From NCBI GenBank assembly GCA_954871525.1, contig OX940860.1, positions 26,568,001 through 26,632,000 on the forward strand: a stretch of DNA of 64,000 nt, given 5' to 3'. The notes beneath the pieces are model-generated. The model searched no databases. It saw only the letters and a list, made by a program, of their open reading frames with translations, and was not told the origin of the DNA. Position 1 is the first letter of the stretch, and each line of letters opens with the position of its first letter. Positions 1-13,205 of the stretch are shown here, piece after piece. A program made the position numbers and the translations under genes. The stretch is from Parietaria judaica. Lineage: Eukaryota > Streptophyta > Magnoliopsida > Rosales > Urticaceae.

Positions 1-1687
1 ATTCGTAAATTATTCAGCCATGACTCTTTTCAAATACCTGAACATGAATTGTGTGACTATGTATTATATGAATTAGAAAAGATACTAAATATGAATTCAT
101 CATCTTTGAAAAATTACAACTTACCGCTGTCACGAGAATCACTACTTGATGATTTAAATAACAAACTTTTAAGAGATGAATTGAATTACAATACAAATCA
201 ATTAAAAGAAGAAAATCTGAAATTAATATCTCATTTAACTGCTGAACAGAAATACATATACAATAAAATCCTAAATTCAGTTAAAAATCAATATCATAAA
301 TTATATTTTATTTCTGGACATGGAGGAACAGGAAAAACGTATTTATGGAATACTATAATAAGTAAAATAAGATCGAATAACGAAATTGTTTTAGCTGTTG
401 CATCATCTGGAATAGCATCTTTATTATTACCAAAGGGAAGAACTGCACATTCAAGATTTAGAATACCATTATTAGTTGATAAATTCTCAACATGTCATAT
501 AAAAAAGCAAACACAATTAGCAAAATTAATTGAATAAACATCTCTTATATTATGGGATGAAGCACCAATGAATAACAAATATTGTTTTGAAGCCTTAGAT
601 AAATCATTACAAAATATAAAAAATAACTCTGCAGTACCATTTGGAGGAATGACTATGGTACTAGGTGGCGACTTTCGCCAAATATTACCAATTATAACAT
701 CGGGATCTAAAGAACATATAGTTGATGCAACCTTAACCAATTCTTACTTATGGCCTTATTTCAACATCTTAACCTTAACAAAAAAATATGCGTCTTATGA
801 GACATAATTTATCACAAAAGGAAAAAGAAGAAATCGCAACATTTTCTACATGGATTTCAAGTATCGGTGACGGTACTATAGAATGAATCAAAGATTTGGA
901 TAATGAAGATGCTACATGGATTAACATACCAGACAATTTTTTATTACATTATGATTTAAATCCAATTGAAAAAATTACTCATTCAATATATACTAATTTT
1001 TTTACTAATTTTACTGACGTTGAATATTTAAAGAATCGAGTGATTGTCGCCCCTAAAAATAAAATAGTCGATGAAATAAATAAATACATTTTATCATTAG
1101 TACCCGCTGATTTAAAAACTTATTATAGCTATGATACAATTTTACCTTCATATGGAAATATTGAAGAACTAAATCTTTTATATCCAGAAGACTTTTTAAA
1201 CACATTAAACTTCAATGGATTGCCACCACATGAATTAAATCTAAAAGTAGGCACACCTATTATGTTATTACGAAATTTAAATCAATCTTTAGGGCTATGT
1301 AATGGAACTAGACTATTAATAACACAATTGACAAACAGAGTAATTGAAGGCCGAATTACTAATTCAGATAATCCAAATGAAATAGTATATATTCCCCGAA
1401 TAGAAATGACTGTACATGAATCACGATGGCCTTTCATTTTAAAAAGAAGACAATTCCCTGTGAAAATTTCATATGCTATGACAATAAATAAAAGTCAAGG
1501 ACAATCTCTTGAAAAAATTGGTCTGTATATAGAAAACGAAATTTTTACTCATGGTCAATTATACGTAGTTTTATCAAGAGTCAAGTCACCCAATGGGTTG
1601 TTCATATTAATCCACAAATCCATAGAAAAATATCCAAATCATATAAAAAATATTGTTTACAAAGAAGTGATCGAAAATGCAGAATAA
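1..1687 (+). pseudogene. Helitron Pif1-like helicase, 5'-truncated and broken
   Basis: This is the C-terminal helicase part of a Helitron RepHel protein, which would unwind DNA during rolling-circle transposition. The reading frame is already open at base 1, so the gene starts outside the window. Walker A (GHGGTGKT) lies at 316-339, Walker B (DEAP) at 556-567, and the Pif1 motif GGDFRQILP at 664-690. Late helicase motifs (NKSQGQSL, then GQLYVVLSRV) follow at about 1485-1590, and the frame ends at TAA 1685-1687. It is dead in three ways: an in-frame TAA at 535-537, a frameshift in the A-run at about 780-786, and a TGA at 884-886. The family assignment is firm; that it belongs to a Helitron and is not a host PIF1 gene is inferred from the helicase subtype and the elements downstream. 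Confidence 0.88.
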
Positions 1688-1756
1688 AAAACAAATACTC
1701 CATGTCAATTAAGTATCACATGTATAATATCACATACTATTTTTATTAAATAAGAG

Positions 1757-1904
1757 ATGATGACAACATTAATCAAAGCAATAAGACCAAACAAACAGTA
1801 CGATGCGATAATTGTTAGGGTTTGAAGAAACTGGATAAAAAAATATTTTACTACTGGACGTGTTATGAGTAGCTACTATATCCTGGTTGATGAAATGGTA
1901 ACGG
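1757..1904 (+). pseudogene. decayed RPA/OB-fold-like (DUF223-type) exon
   Basis: An ATG at 1757 opens a frame reading IIVRV, a stop (TGA 1823-1825), then RNW and, further on, YYILVDEM. This resembles the opening of the RPA1-like OB-fold proteins often found beside plant Helitron helicases. The exon-like stretch ends at a consensus splice donor, GTAAGT, at 1905-1910. No second exon was recognised. The match is short and judged by eye only, so it is tentative. Confidence 0.35.
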
Positions 1905-2489
1905 GTAAGTACATATTTATATTTACATGTTCCAAAATATTATGCTTATATTAAATGTGATTTTTTTTTACAAAGGTATTCTTTTTTTAATATAAATAAA
2001 ATCCTTCTAACGATTGTGAGTTGCAAATATTTGCATGTAGATGTTATAGGAGTTCTTACTAGCGTCTGCCCTATTAAACAATCATTTTCCAACGATACGA
2101 CCACACCTAGAAAGACGGTGAATATTAAAACGTGCTAAAATATGCCAATTTTGGGAAGGTATGCTTTAACTTTTCGTAAGTTAACGTTGTTTTTTTCCCT
2201 CATAATTCTGGGCACTAAATTATATCAACGTTTTTTCGTCCTCAAACGTGCTAAAATATTCCACTTTTTTAAACTACTCTTTAATCTTTTTTTAAAGTAT
2301 ACTTACAGACACTCTAAATTATTTACAAACATATATAATTTAATTAATCAATGATACTTGTAAGAGCTGATTACTTATATGAATTTGAATTTGTAGCAAC
2401 AGAAGTCAACCAAACAAAGTATAGCACTTTTGAAATGTATGCCAACTCTTATTACAAAAATAATCCATGTTTATGTATATATAAATATA

Positions 2490-2493
2490 TGTG

Positions 2494-2530
<37 letters not shown>
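2490..2530. repeat. (TA)n microsatellite
   Basis: An uninterrupted run of alternating T and A. Similar runs occur at about 3978-4001, 4541-4556, 27627-27651, 52624-52650 and 53037-53063. Confidence 0.9.
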
Positions 2531-2533
<3 letters not shown>

Positions 2534-2830
2534 AGAAATACTTTTTTTTCTAAAATCGATAATGTAGAAATCTTTTATTTTGATATAAATCATAAATAAT
2601 TCTTTTTGGAAATAAATACTGTAGACATCTTTTACCTGATGTAAATAATGCATTTCTGTAAGAAGGGGAACTACTCTTACATATACTACTCTTTTTGTCC
2701 AGTTACATATTGATACCATGTAGTTAAACTTAAAAAAGATTAAATAACAACATAAAATAAATATCAAATAGTTTAAAAACCATACACGTAATAAAATATA
2801 AAACTATCATATTTCTCTTGCTAAGAAAAA

Positions 2831-2859
2831 AACCCGCAATCCGCTGCAACGCGCGGGTT
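2831..2859 (+). mobile_element. possible Helitron 3'-terminal hairpin
   Basis: AACCCGC (2831-2837) pairs with GCGGGTT (2853-2859) around a 15-nt GC-rich loop, in otherwise very AT-rich DNA. GC-rich hairpins of this look stand about 10 nt before the CTRR end of plant Helitrons. The bases that follow contain CTCG and, further on, CTAA, so no clean CTRR-T end is visible. It may be the worn 3' end of the element whose helicase begins this window. Confidence 0.4.
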
Positions 2860-3109
2860 ATATACCTCGTATATACCTCGTATTACCTAAATCACGGACG
2901 GTATAGACAGATAGTAATTAGTAATTACTAGTAAGTAAAAAAATGTAATATAATTAGTAATTAAGGATATATATATATATATATTAATACTTTTAATATA
3001 AATAATTAAATATGCAGTTTTGTTTTCTTTTTAATAATGCGTTGTGATACGTTCATACGGTATTGGTATTTCTCTGCTATGGTTATATTGTATAGGTATA
3101 ATATAATTA

Positions 3110-3330
3110 CTTTTTTTTAAAAGGGGAATATTGTCATTTAGTTGTAATTATAATTTATTATTATTACTATTATTATTATTATTGCATTTTCTCAATTTAT
3201 CAAATCATGCGCCGCGCATTTTGGTAGCATAAATGTACCAGATTTAAGCATAATTTTTTTCTACATAATTATATATTATGTAAACCCTTCTTAATATATA
3301 TGTATATATGCATATTTTTTATTTAATATA
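3110..3330. repeat. left array-flanking direct repeat
   Basis: This segment is clearly related, in the same orientation, to 27430-27690. Shared landmarks in order are a GGGGAA block, an (ATT)n run, a TCTCAATTT box, a TTTTGGTAGCATAAA box and GATTTAAGCAT. The two copies sit just outside the two ends of the tandem array. No coding potential was seen in 1905-3110 or in this segment. Confidence 0.75.
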
Positions 3331-3399
3331 AAATCTGATCTACGATAAGGTTTCCGTTTAAGAACCTACAATTTTCCGATGGGCAACGGGTATTCCGTC

Positions 3400-3575
3400 A
3401 ACGAACCCTAATAATGAAAATATTAAAAACCTCAATAATTAAAATCGAGAATATTCTTAAAAAAAATAAAAAATAAAAAATAAACTTCTTATTAATCTAT
3501 CTGGGTTCTCAAACCAAGTTACTAAATACGTAAGAAGAATTGTGAACCAAGTCGGAAACACATGCCGAAAGCGAT
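3400..3575 (+). repeat. array unit R0, partial
   Basis: Only the part of the unit just upstream of the landmark box is present, beginning near CCTAATAATGAAAA. This marks the left edge of detectable array homology. Confidence 0.8.
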
Positions 3576-5482
3576 AGAGCATACTCTACTCTCTTCTGCT
3601 AATTTCTCTCTCCGAAAAGCACCATTGAAGCATGATCAAGGTCTGCCATTAATGGCGCTTTTCAGAGAAGAAATTAGCAGTAGATAATAGAGGAAAGAGA
3701 ACGCCATAACACTCTGAATATCCTACGTGGTTATTATATTACTAGTTCTAATAAAATTATTCATTATTTTAATATATATACATATATATGCATTTTCCTT
3801 TTTGATAATTATACATATATATAATTATTCATTATTTTAATACATATATATATACATTTTTGTTTCCATTTCAATAAATAAGTAGTTACACATATTTCAC
3901 GTAAATCACGGTATAGTAATAACTAATAAGTCATTAAATACAATTATAATAATTATATGTAGAGTTCTTTTTTTATAATATATATATATATATATATATA
4001 TAAACAGTTTAGAGTTTATGTACTATATTACTTTTAATTCTCAAGGGTCTAGTCGCTGGCATTTATCCTTATAAGATTCATATTTTGGTGGATTAAGTTT
4101 CTAGAAAATAGTTTATTTTTATAATTGAGCAAATTGAAGTTGCGGAGTGAAAAGATGGGAAACAAATTCAAAGTATCTAGAGAGTTTTCAGAGGACGGTT
4201 TCGCAATGTTGTATCAAAAGAAAGATAGATCACTAACAATTTATACACACCGAAGTAAGACAAAGAATTGAATCATAATAAATTCTGAAATGTTTATTAT
4301 AAATTTCAATTAATTCGAACATAATAAATTCAAATCAAATTTCATAACGCTCATAGTCAATGATAGTTTTACTTACGTTTGAACTTTGGGATAAATCCCG
4401 GTATTCAAAAGAGAGCGCTCGTCTCGAGTGTTCGACGTTTTGTTCCACTCGACGCTAACTCAATATTATTTTAACTGCAATATTTCCAACAAATAGAAAA
4501 TAATGTGTCCAGTCGATAGAAAAAAGGAGAATTAGTAGCAATATATATATATATATACAAAAACAATGATTTATATAGACAAAAGTTTGACAAAAATGTC
4601 CATATATAAAAACACGATGACTTATATTCCCGATCTTTGTTTTTAGCGTAAAAAATAGCTCTTAGAACAAAGATTGGCAAATATAATTAAGTTTGTCCGC
4701 TCCGTTGGTTCTACTGTGATGTTCAATGGTAGTATTTTATTTGTCCATGTGGCAACAAACTTAAACATTAACCATTTTTTTAAAAGATTTAATATATCTT
4801 CATATAGTTATTTTATCAGCATTTATTATCAATCTTGAATTTAATTTTGGATTTTAAAAGAGAAGATATCGACATAAACTCTAAAATCAACGTTACAATC
4901 ACATTCCTAACTTAAAAAAAAAAAAACAACTAAAATACCTGAAGTGTTTATGTTGGTAATAACCAATTAATGCCGTCGTGTCAAATGTTAAGTACGGATA
5001 TAATGAAGCCACTTAACGTCATGACATTCAATTAACGGCGTTAATTGCAAAAAAAAAAACTCATTTAAATACTATATCTTTTTATCATTGCTATATAGTT
5101 TTGAGAATATGTATAATTTTATTTTTATTTTTTATGACTTAGGGGTATTTATGTTTCTGGTAATAAAGAAGAAAAATAACCAAATCTGGTGATAATAAAA
5201 TGAAGCCATGAAGAACATCACGGCAAGGTAACAGAGACGAAACGTGAACGAACCTTTAATTCGGAATTCGTACAACCAATAAAATTAGAGATACAAGTTA
5301 TCGTTTTCCATACAAGCTACCTAATACTGAAAAGATAAGAAACCTCAATAATGAAAATCAAGAACATTCTAAAAAATAGAAAAAGAATAAACATCTTATT
5401 AAACTAAAATATGAGTTTCTCAAATCAACTTGCTAGATACGTAAAAAGAACTGCAAAACCAAGACAAAAATACATGTGCGAT
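3576..5482 (+). repeat. array unit R1 (diverged edge copy)
   Basis: 1907 bp. The hairpin arms carry the GCTAATTTC / GAAATTAGC pair in place of the GTTAATTTC / GAAATTAAC pair of the core units. It has many substitutions relative to the core, and a long TA run near 3980. Confidence 0.85.
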
Positions 5483-7420
5483 AGAGCATACTCTACTCTC
5501 TTCTGCTAATTTCTCCCTCCGAAAAGAACCATTGAAGCATGATCAAGATCCGCCATTAACGGAGCTTTTCAGAGAAGAAATTAGCAGGAGATAGTAAAGT
5601 AAAGGGAGAGAGCCACATAATGCTGTTAATATCCTAAGTGATTATTTTCTTACTTGTTAATTATTCACTATATATATATATATGCATTTTTGTTTCCTTT
5701 TTAAAAAGTAAGTAGTTATATACATATTACGTAAATCATAGAATAGTCTAATAAATTAATAAATACGACTGTATATAATATAATTATTCATTATTTTAAT
5801 ATATACATATATATGCATTTTTGTTTCCTGTTTAATAATTAAGTAGTTATATACATATTACGTAAATCATAGAATAGTCTAATAAATCAATAAATACGAC
5901 TGTATATAATAAAATTATTCATTATTTTAATAAATACATATATATGCATTTTTGTTTCCTTTTTTAAGTAAGTAGTTACACATATTTCACGTAAATCACG
6001 CCCACGGTAGAGTAATAACTAATAAGTAAATATATACGATTGTATATAGTGTTTTTATTTATTTATAATATATATAAACAGTTTAGAGTTTATTTATCTC
6101 TATATATTACTTTTAATTATCCACGGTCTAGTGGCTGGCCTTTCATTATCCTGATAAGATTCATTTTTTTGTGGATAAAGTTTCTAGAAAATATTTTATT
6201 TTTATGATTAAACAAATTGAATTTGCCGAGTGAAAAATTAAGAAAAACAGTTTTCAGAAGACAGTTAACACCGAAGAAAGATACAAGAATTGAATCATAA
6301 CCAATTATGAAAGTTAATTATAAATTACAATTAATTAGAGCATAATAAATAATTCAATATTAATTTAACGGCAGTATTTCTACCAATTAGATAATTATGT
6401 ATCCACTTGAATTAAAGGGGAATTAGTGGCAAAATATCTATATGCACAAAAACAGTGATTTATACTCACAATATTTTTTGTGGCACAAATTCTCAATGAT
6501 CGAAAAAAGTTAGACAAAAATATCTATATATACAAACACTGTTGACTTATATTCCCGATCTTTGTTTTTATTGTAAAAAATTGCTTTTAGAACAAAGATT
6601 CGGAAAAATAATTAAGTTAGTCAGCTCCGTTAGTTCTACTGTGTTGTTCCATGGTAGTATTTTATTTGACCATGTGGCACAACTTAAACGTACGTCGAAC
6701 ATTTTTTTTAAAGATTTAATATATCTTCATATATTTATTTTATCAACATTTATTATCATTCTTGAATTAAATTTTGGATTTTAATAGAGAAGATATCGAC
6801 ATAAACTCTAAAATAAAAGTTACAATCATATTCCTAACTTAAAAAAAAACAACTAAAATACCTGAAGTGTTTAAAATAAGATTACTCAATTAATGTCGTC
6901 GTGTCAAACGTCAAGTACGGCTATAATGAAGCCACTTAACGTCATGACATTTAATTAACGGCGTCAATTACGGAAAAAAAAAAACTCATTTAAATACTGT
7001 ATTTTTATCATTGCTTAATAGTTTTGAGAATATGCTTGTAATTTTTTTATTTTATTTTTTTATGACTTAGGGGTAGTTATGTTTCTGGTAATAAAGAAGA
7101 AAAATAACCAAATATGATGATGATAATAAAGTGAAGCCACGAAGAACATCACGGCATGCTAACAGAGATGAAACGTGAACAAATCTTTAATTCGGAATTA
7201 GTGCAACCAATAAAATTAGAAATACAAGTTATCGTTTTCCATACAAGCTGAAGCTACCTAATAATGAAAAGATTAGAAACCTCAATAATGAAAATCAAGA
7301 ACATTCTAAAAAAATAGAAAAAGAATAAACATCTTATTAAACTAAAATCGGATTTTCTAAAATCAAGTTGCGAGATACATAAGAAGAACTCCAAAACCAA
7401 AACGAAAACACATGAGGAAT
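5483..7420 (+). repeat. array unit R2 (diverged edge copy)
   Basis: 1938 bp. It shares the GCTAAT / ATTAGC hairpin pair with R1. A plus-strand ORF at 6542-6784 is a longer form of the one seen in R3 and R7. Confidence 0.9.
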
Positions 7421-9340
7421 AGAGCATACTCTACTCTCTTCTGTTAATTTCTCTCTCCGAAAAGCACCATTGAAGCATGATCAAGATCCGCCATTAACGG
7501 AGCTTTTCAGAAGAGAAATTAACAGGAGATAGTAGAGTAGAGAGAGCCACATAATGCTGAGAAAGTTCTACGTGATTGTTTTCATACTGGTTCTAATATA
7601 ATTATTCACTAATGCATTTTTGTTTCCTTTTTAATAAGTAAGTAGTTATATACATATTACGTAAATCATAGAATAGTCTAATAAATTAATAAATACGACT
7701 GTATATAATATAATTATTCATTATTTTAATATATCATATATATATATATGCATTTTTGTTTCCTTTTTAATAATTAAGTAGTTATATAATCATAGAATAG
7801 TCTAATAAATCAATAAATACGACTGTATATAATATAATTAGTCAGTATTTTAATATATACATATATATGCATTTTTGTTTCCTTTTTAAGTAAGTAGTTA
7901 AACATATTTCACGTAAATCACGCCCACGGTAGAGTAATAACTAATAAGTCAATATATACGATTGTATATAGTGTTTTTATTTATTTATAATATATATAAA
8001 CAGTTTAGAGTTTATTTATCTCTATATATTACTTTTAATTCTCCACGGTCTAGTGGCTGGCCTTTCATTATCCTGATAAGATTCATTTTTTTGTGGATAA
8101 AGTTTCTAGAAAATATTTTATTTTTATGATTAAACAAATTGAATTTTCCGAGTGAAAAATTAAGAAAAACAGTTTTCAGAAGACGGTTTAAACACACCGA
8201 AGAAAGATACAAGAATTGAATCATAACCAATTATGAAAGTTAATTATAAATTACAATTAATTAGAGCATAATAAATAATTCAATATTAATTTAACGGCAG
8301 TATTTCTACCAATTAGATAATTATGTGTCCACTTGAATTAAAGGGGAATTAGTGGCAAAATATCTATATGCACAAAAACAGTGATTTATACTCACAATAT
8401 TTTTTGTGGCACAAATTCTCAATGATCGAAAAAAGTTTGACAAAAATATCTATATATACAAACACTGTTGACTTATATTCCCGATCTTTGTTTTTATTGT
8501 AAAACATTGCTTTTAGAACAAAGATTCGGAAAAATAATTAAGTTAGTCAGCTCCGTTAGTTCTACTGTGATGTTCCATGGTAGTATTTTATTTGACCATG
8601 TGTCACAACTTAAACGTACGTCGAACATTTTTTTTAAAGATTTAATATATTTATTTTATCAACATTTATTATCATTCTTGAATTAAATTTTGGATTTTAA
8701 TAGAGAAGATATCGACATAAACTCTAAAATAAAAGTTACAATTATATTCCTAACTTAAAAAAAAAACAACTAAAATACCTGAAGTGTTTAAAATAAGATT
8801 ACTCAATTAATGTCGTCGTGTCAAACGTCAAGTACGGCTATAATGAAGCCACTTAACGTCATGACATTTAATTAACGGCGTCAATTACGGAAAAAAAAAA
8901 CTCATTTAAAAACTGTATTTTTATCATTGCTTTATACTTTTGAGAATATGCTTGTAATTTTTTATTTTTTTTTTTTTTTTTATGACTTAGGGGTAGTTAT
9001 GTTTCTGGTAATAAAGAAGAAAAATAACCAAATATGATGATGATAATAAAGTGAAGCCACGAAGAACATCACGGCATGCTAACAGAGATGAAACGTGAAC
9101 AAATCTTTAATTCGGAATTAGTGCAACCAATAAAATTAGAAATAAAAGTTATCGTTTTCCATACAAGCTGAAGCTACCTAATAATGAAAAGATTAGAAAC
9201 CTCAATAATGAAAATCAAGAACATTCTAAAAAAATAGAAAAAGAATAAACATCTTATTAAACTAAAATCGGATTTTCTAAAATCAAGTTGCGAGATACAT
9301 AAGAAGAACTCCAAAACCAAAACGAAAACACATGAGGAAT
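7421..9340 (+). repeat. array unit R3 (type A)
   Basis: 1920 bp. Markers: GAGAAAGTT plus CACTAATGCA after the hairpin, and TATTGTAAAACATTGC near 8497. The second marker is shared only with R7, 7713 bp away. Confidence 0.93.
7427..7539 (+). other. array hairpin (representative; 13 copies)
   Basis: A 39-nt left arm (7427-7465) pairs imperfectly with a right arm of 38 nt (7502-7539) around a loop of about 36 nt. The same structure starts at 3582, 5489, 9347, 11275, 13212, 15140, 17061, 18983, 20918, 22850, 24768 and 26824. Arm sequences change together: GCTAATTTC/GAAATTAGC in the two left-edge copies and GTTAATTTC/GAAATTAAC in the others. Its size is that of a plant small-RNA precursor or a fold-back remnant. 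Expression is unknown. Confidence 0.8.
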
Positions 9341-11268
9341 AGAGCATACTCTACTCTCTTCTGTTAATTTCTCTCTCCGAAAAGCACCATTGAAGCATGA
9401 TCAAGATCCGCCATTAACGGAGCTTTTCAGAGAAGAAATTAACAGGAGATAGTAGAGTAGAGAGAGCCACATAATGCTGAGAATGTTCTACGTGATTGTT
9501 TTCACACTGGTTCTAATATAATTATTCACTATATATATATTCATTTTTGTTTCCTTTTTAATAAGTAAGTGGTTATATACATATTACGTAAATCATAGAA
9601 TAGTCTAATAAATTAATAAATACGACTGTATATAATATAATTATTCATTATTTTAATATATCATATATATATATGCATTTTTGTTTCCTTTTTAATAATT
9701 AAGTAGTTATATAATCATAGAATAGTCTAATAAATCAATAAATACGACTGTATATAATATAATTATTCAGTATTTTAATATATACATATATATGCATTTT
9801 TGTTTCCTTTTTTAAGTAAGTAGTTAAACATATTTCACGTAAATCACGCCCACGGTAGAGTAATAACTAATAAGTCAATATATACGATTGTATATAGTGT
9901 TTTTATTTATTTATAATATATATAAACAGTTTAGAGTTTATATATCTCTATATATTACTTTTAATTCTCCACGGTCTAGTGGCTTGCCTTTCATTATCCT
10001 GATAAGATTCATTTTTTTGTGGATAAAGTTTCTAGAAAATATTTTATTTTTTTGATTAAACAAATTGAATTTGCCGAGTGAAAAATTAAGAAAAACAGTT
10101 TTCAGAAGACGGTTTAAACACACCGAAGAAAGATACAAGAATTGAATCATAACCAATTATGAAAGTTAATTATAAATTACAATTAATTAGAGCATAATAA
10201 ATAATTCAATATTAATTTAACGGCAGTATTTCTACCAATTAGATAATTATGTGTCCACTTGAATTAAAGGGGAATTAGTGGCAAAATATCTATATGCACA
10301 AAAACAGTGATTTATACTCACAATATTTTTTGTGGCACAAATTCTCAATGATCGAAAAATGTTTGACAAAAATATCTATATATACAAACACGGTTGACTT
10401 ATATTCCCGATCTTTGTTTTTAGTGTAAAAAATTGCTTTTAGAACAAAGATTCGGAAAAATAATTAAGTTAATCAGCTCCGTTAGTTCTACTTTAATGTT
10501 CCATGGTAGTATTTTATTTGACCATGTGGCAACAAACTTAAACGTACGTCGAACATTTTTTTAAAAGATTTAATATATCTTCATATATTTATTTTATCAA
10601 CATTTATTATCATTCTTGAATTAAATTTTGGATTTTAAAAGAGAAGATATCGACATAAACTCTAAAATAAAAGTTACAATCATATTCCTAACTTAAAAAA
10701 AACAACTAAAATACCTGAAGTGTTTAAAATAAGATTACTCAATTAATGTCGTCGTGTCAAACGTCAAGTACGGCTATAATGAAGCCACTTAACGTCATGA
10801 CATTTAATTAACGGCGTCAATTACGAAAAAAAAAACTCATTTAAATACTGTATTTTTATCATTGCTTTATAGTTTTGAGAATATGCTTGTAATTTTTTTT
10901 ATTTATTTTTTTATGACTTAGGGGTAGTTATGTTTCTAGTAATAAAGAAGAAAAATAACCAAATATGATGATAATAAAGTGAAGCAACGAAGAACATCAC
11001 GGCATGCTAACAGAGATGAAACATGAACAAATCTTTAATTCGGAATTAGTGCAACCAATAAAATTAGAAATACAAGTTATCGTTTTCCATACAAGCTGAA
11101 GCTACCTAATAATGAAAAGATTAGAAACCTGAATAATGAAAATCAAGAACATTCTAAAAAAATAGAAAAAGAATAAACATCTTATTAAACTAAAATCGGA
11201 TTTTCTAAAATCAAGTTGCGAGATACATAAGAAGAACTCCAAAACCAAAACGAAAACACATGAGGAAT
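9341..11268 (+). repeat. array unit R4 (type B)
   Basis: 1928 bp. Markers: CTACTTTAATGTT near 10490, TTTCTAGTAATAAAG near 10932 and GAAACCTGAATAA near 11126. R8, 7714 bp away, shares all three. Confidence 0.93.
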
Positions 11269-13205
11269 AGAGCATACTCTACTCTCTTCTGTTAATTTCT
11301 CTCTCCGAAAAGCACCATTGAAGCATGATCAAGATCCGCCATTAACGGAGCTTTTCAGAGAAGAAATTAACAGGAGATAGTAGAGTAGAGAGAGCCACAT
11401 AATGCTGAGAATGTTCTACGTGATTGTTTTCACACTGGTTCTAATATAATTATTCACTATATATATATTCATTTTTGTTTCCTTTTTAATAAGTAAGTAG
11501 TTATATACATATTACGTAAATCATAGAATAGTCTAATAAATTAATAAATACGACTGTATATAATATAATTATTCATTATTTTAATATATCATATATATAT
11601 ATGCATTTTTGTTTCCTTTTTAATAATTAAGTAGTTATATAATCATAGAATAGTCTAATAAATCAATAAATACGACTGTATATAATATAATTATTCAGTA
11701 TTTTAATATATACATATATATGCATTTTTGTTTCCTTTTTTAAGTAAGTAGTTAAACATATTTCACGTAAATCACGCCCACGGTAGAGTAATAACTAATA
11801 AGTCAATATATACGATTGTATATAGTGTTTTTATTTATTTATAATATATATAAACAGTTTAGAGTTTATTTATCTCTATATATTACTTTTAATTCTCCAC
11901 GGTCTAGTGGCTGGCCTTTCATTATCCTGATAAGATTCATTTTTTTGTGGATAAAGTTTCTAGAAAATATTTTATTTTTATGATTAAACAAATTGAATTT
12001 GCCGAGTGAAAAATTAAGAAAAACAGTTTTCAGAAGACGGTTTAAACACACCGAAGAAAGATACAAGAATTGAATCATAACCAATTATGAAAGTTAATTA
12101 TAAATTACAATTAATTAGAGCATAATAAATAATTCAATATTAATTTAACGGCAGTATTTCTACCAATTAGATAATTATGTTTCCACTTGAATTAAAGGGG
12201 AATTAGTGGCAAAATATCTATATGCACAAAAACAGTGATTTATACTCACAATATTTTTTGTGGCACAAATTCTCAATGATCGAAAAATGTTTGACAAAAA
12301 TATCTATATATACAAACACTGTTGACTTATATTCCCGATCTTTGTTTTTAGTGTAAAAAATTTCTTTTAGAACAAAGATTCGGAAAAATAATTAAGTTAA
12401 TCAGCTCCGTTAGTTCTACTTTGATGTTCCATGGTAGTATTTTATTTGACCACGTGGCAACAAACTTAAACGTACGTCGAACATTTTTTTTAAAGATTTA
12501 ATATATCTTCATATATTTATTTTAACAACATTTATTATCATTCTTGAATTAAATTTTGGATTTTAAAAGAGAAGATATCGACATAAACTCTAAAATAAAA
12601 GTTACAATCATATTCTTAACTTAAAAAAAAAAACAACTAAAATACCTGAAATGTTTAAAATAAGATTACTCAATTAATGTCGTCGTGTCAAACGTCAAGT
12701 ACGGTTATAATGAAGCCACTTAACGTCATGACATTTAATTAACGGCGTCAATTACGGAAAAAAAAACTCATTTAAAAACTGTATTTTTATCATTGCTTTA
12801 TACTTTTGAGAATATGCTTGTAATATATATATTTTTTTTTTTTTTTATGACTTAGGGGTAGTTATGTTTCTGGTAATAAAGAAGAAAAATAACCAAATAT
12901 GATGATGATAATAAAGTGAAGCCACGAAGAACATCACGGCATGCTAACAGAGATGAAACGTGAACAAATCTTTAATTCGGAATTAGTGCAACCAATAAAA
13001 TTAGAAATAAAAGTTATCGTTTTCCATACAAGCTGAAGCTACCTAATAATGAAAAGATTAGAAACCTCAATAATGAAAATCAAGAACATTCTAAAAAAAT
13101 AGAAAAAGAATAAACATCTTATTAAACTAAAATCGGATTTTCTAAAATCAAGTTGCGAGATACATAAGAAGAACTCCAAAACCAAAACGAAAACACATGA
13201 GGAAT
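11269..13205 (+). repeat. array unit R5 (type C)
   Basis: 1937 bp. Markers: ATGTTTCCACTTG near 12177, CCACGTGGC near 12451 and ACGGTTATAATG near 12702. All three recur only in R9, 7708 bp away. Confidence 0.93.

Noticed and set aside
7466..7501. Resemblance of the hairpin loop (GCATGATCAAGATCC) to the star strand of miR172
   Set aside because: It has several mismatches and lies in the loop, not in the stem, so it could not be processed as a miR172 duplex.
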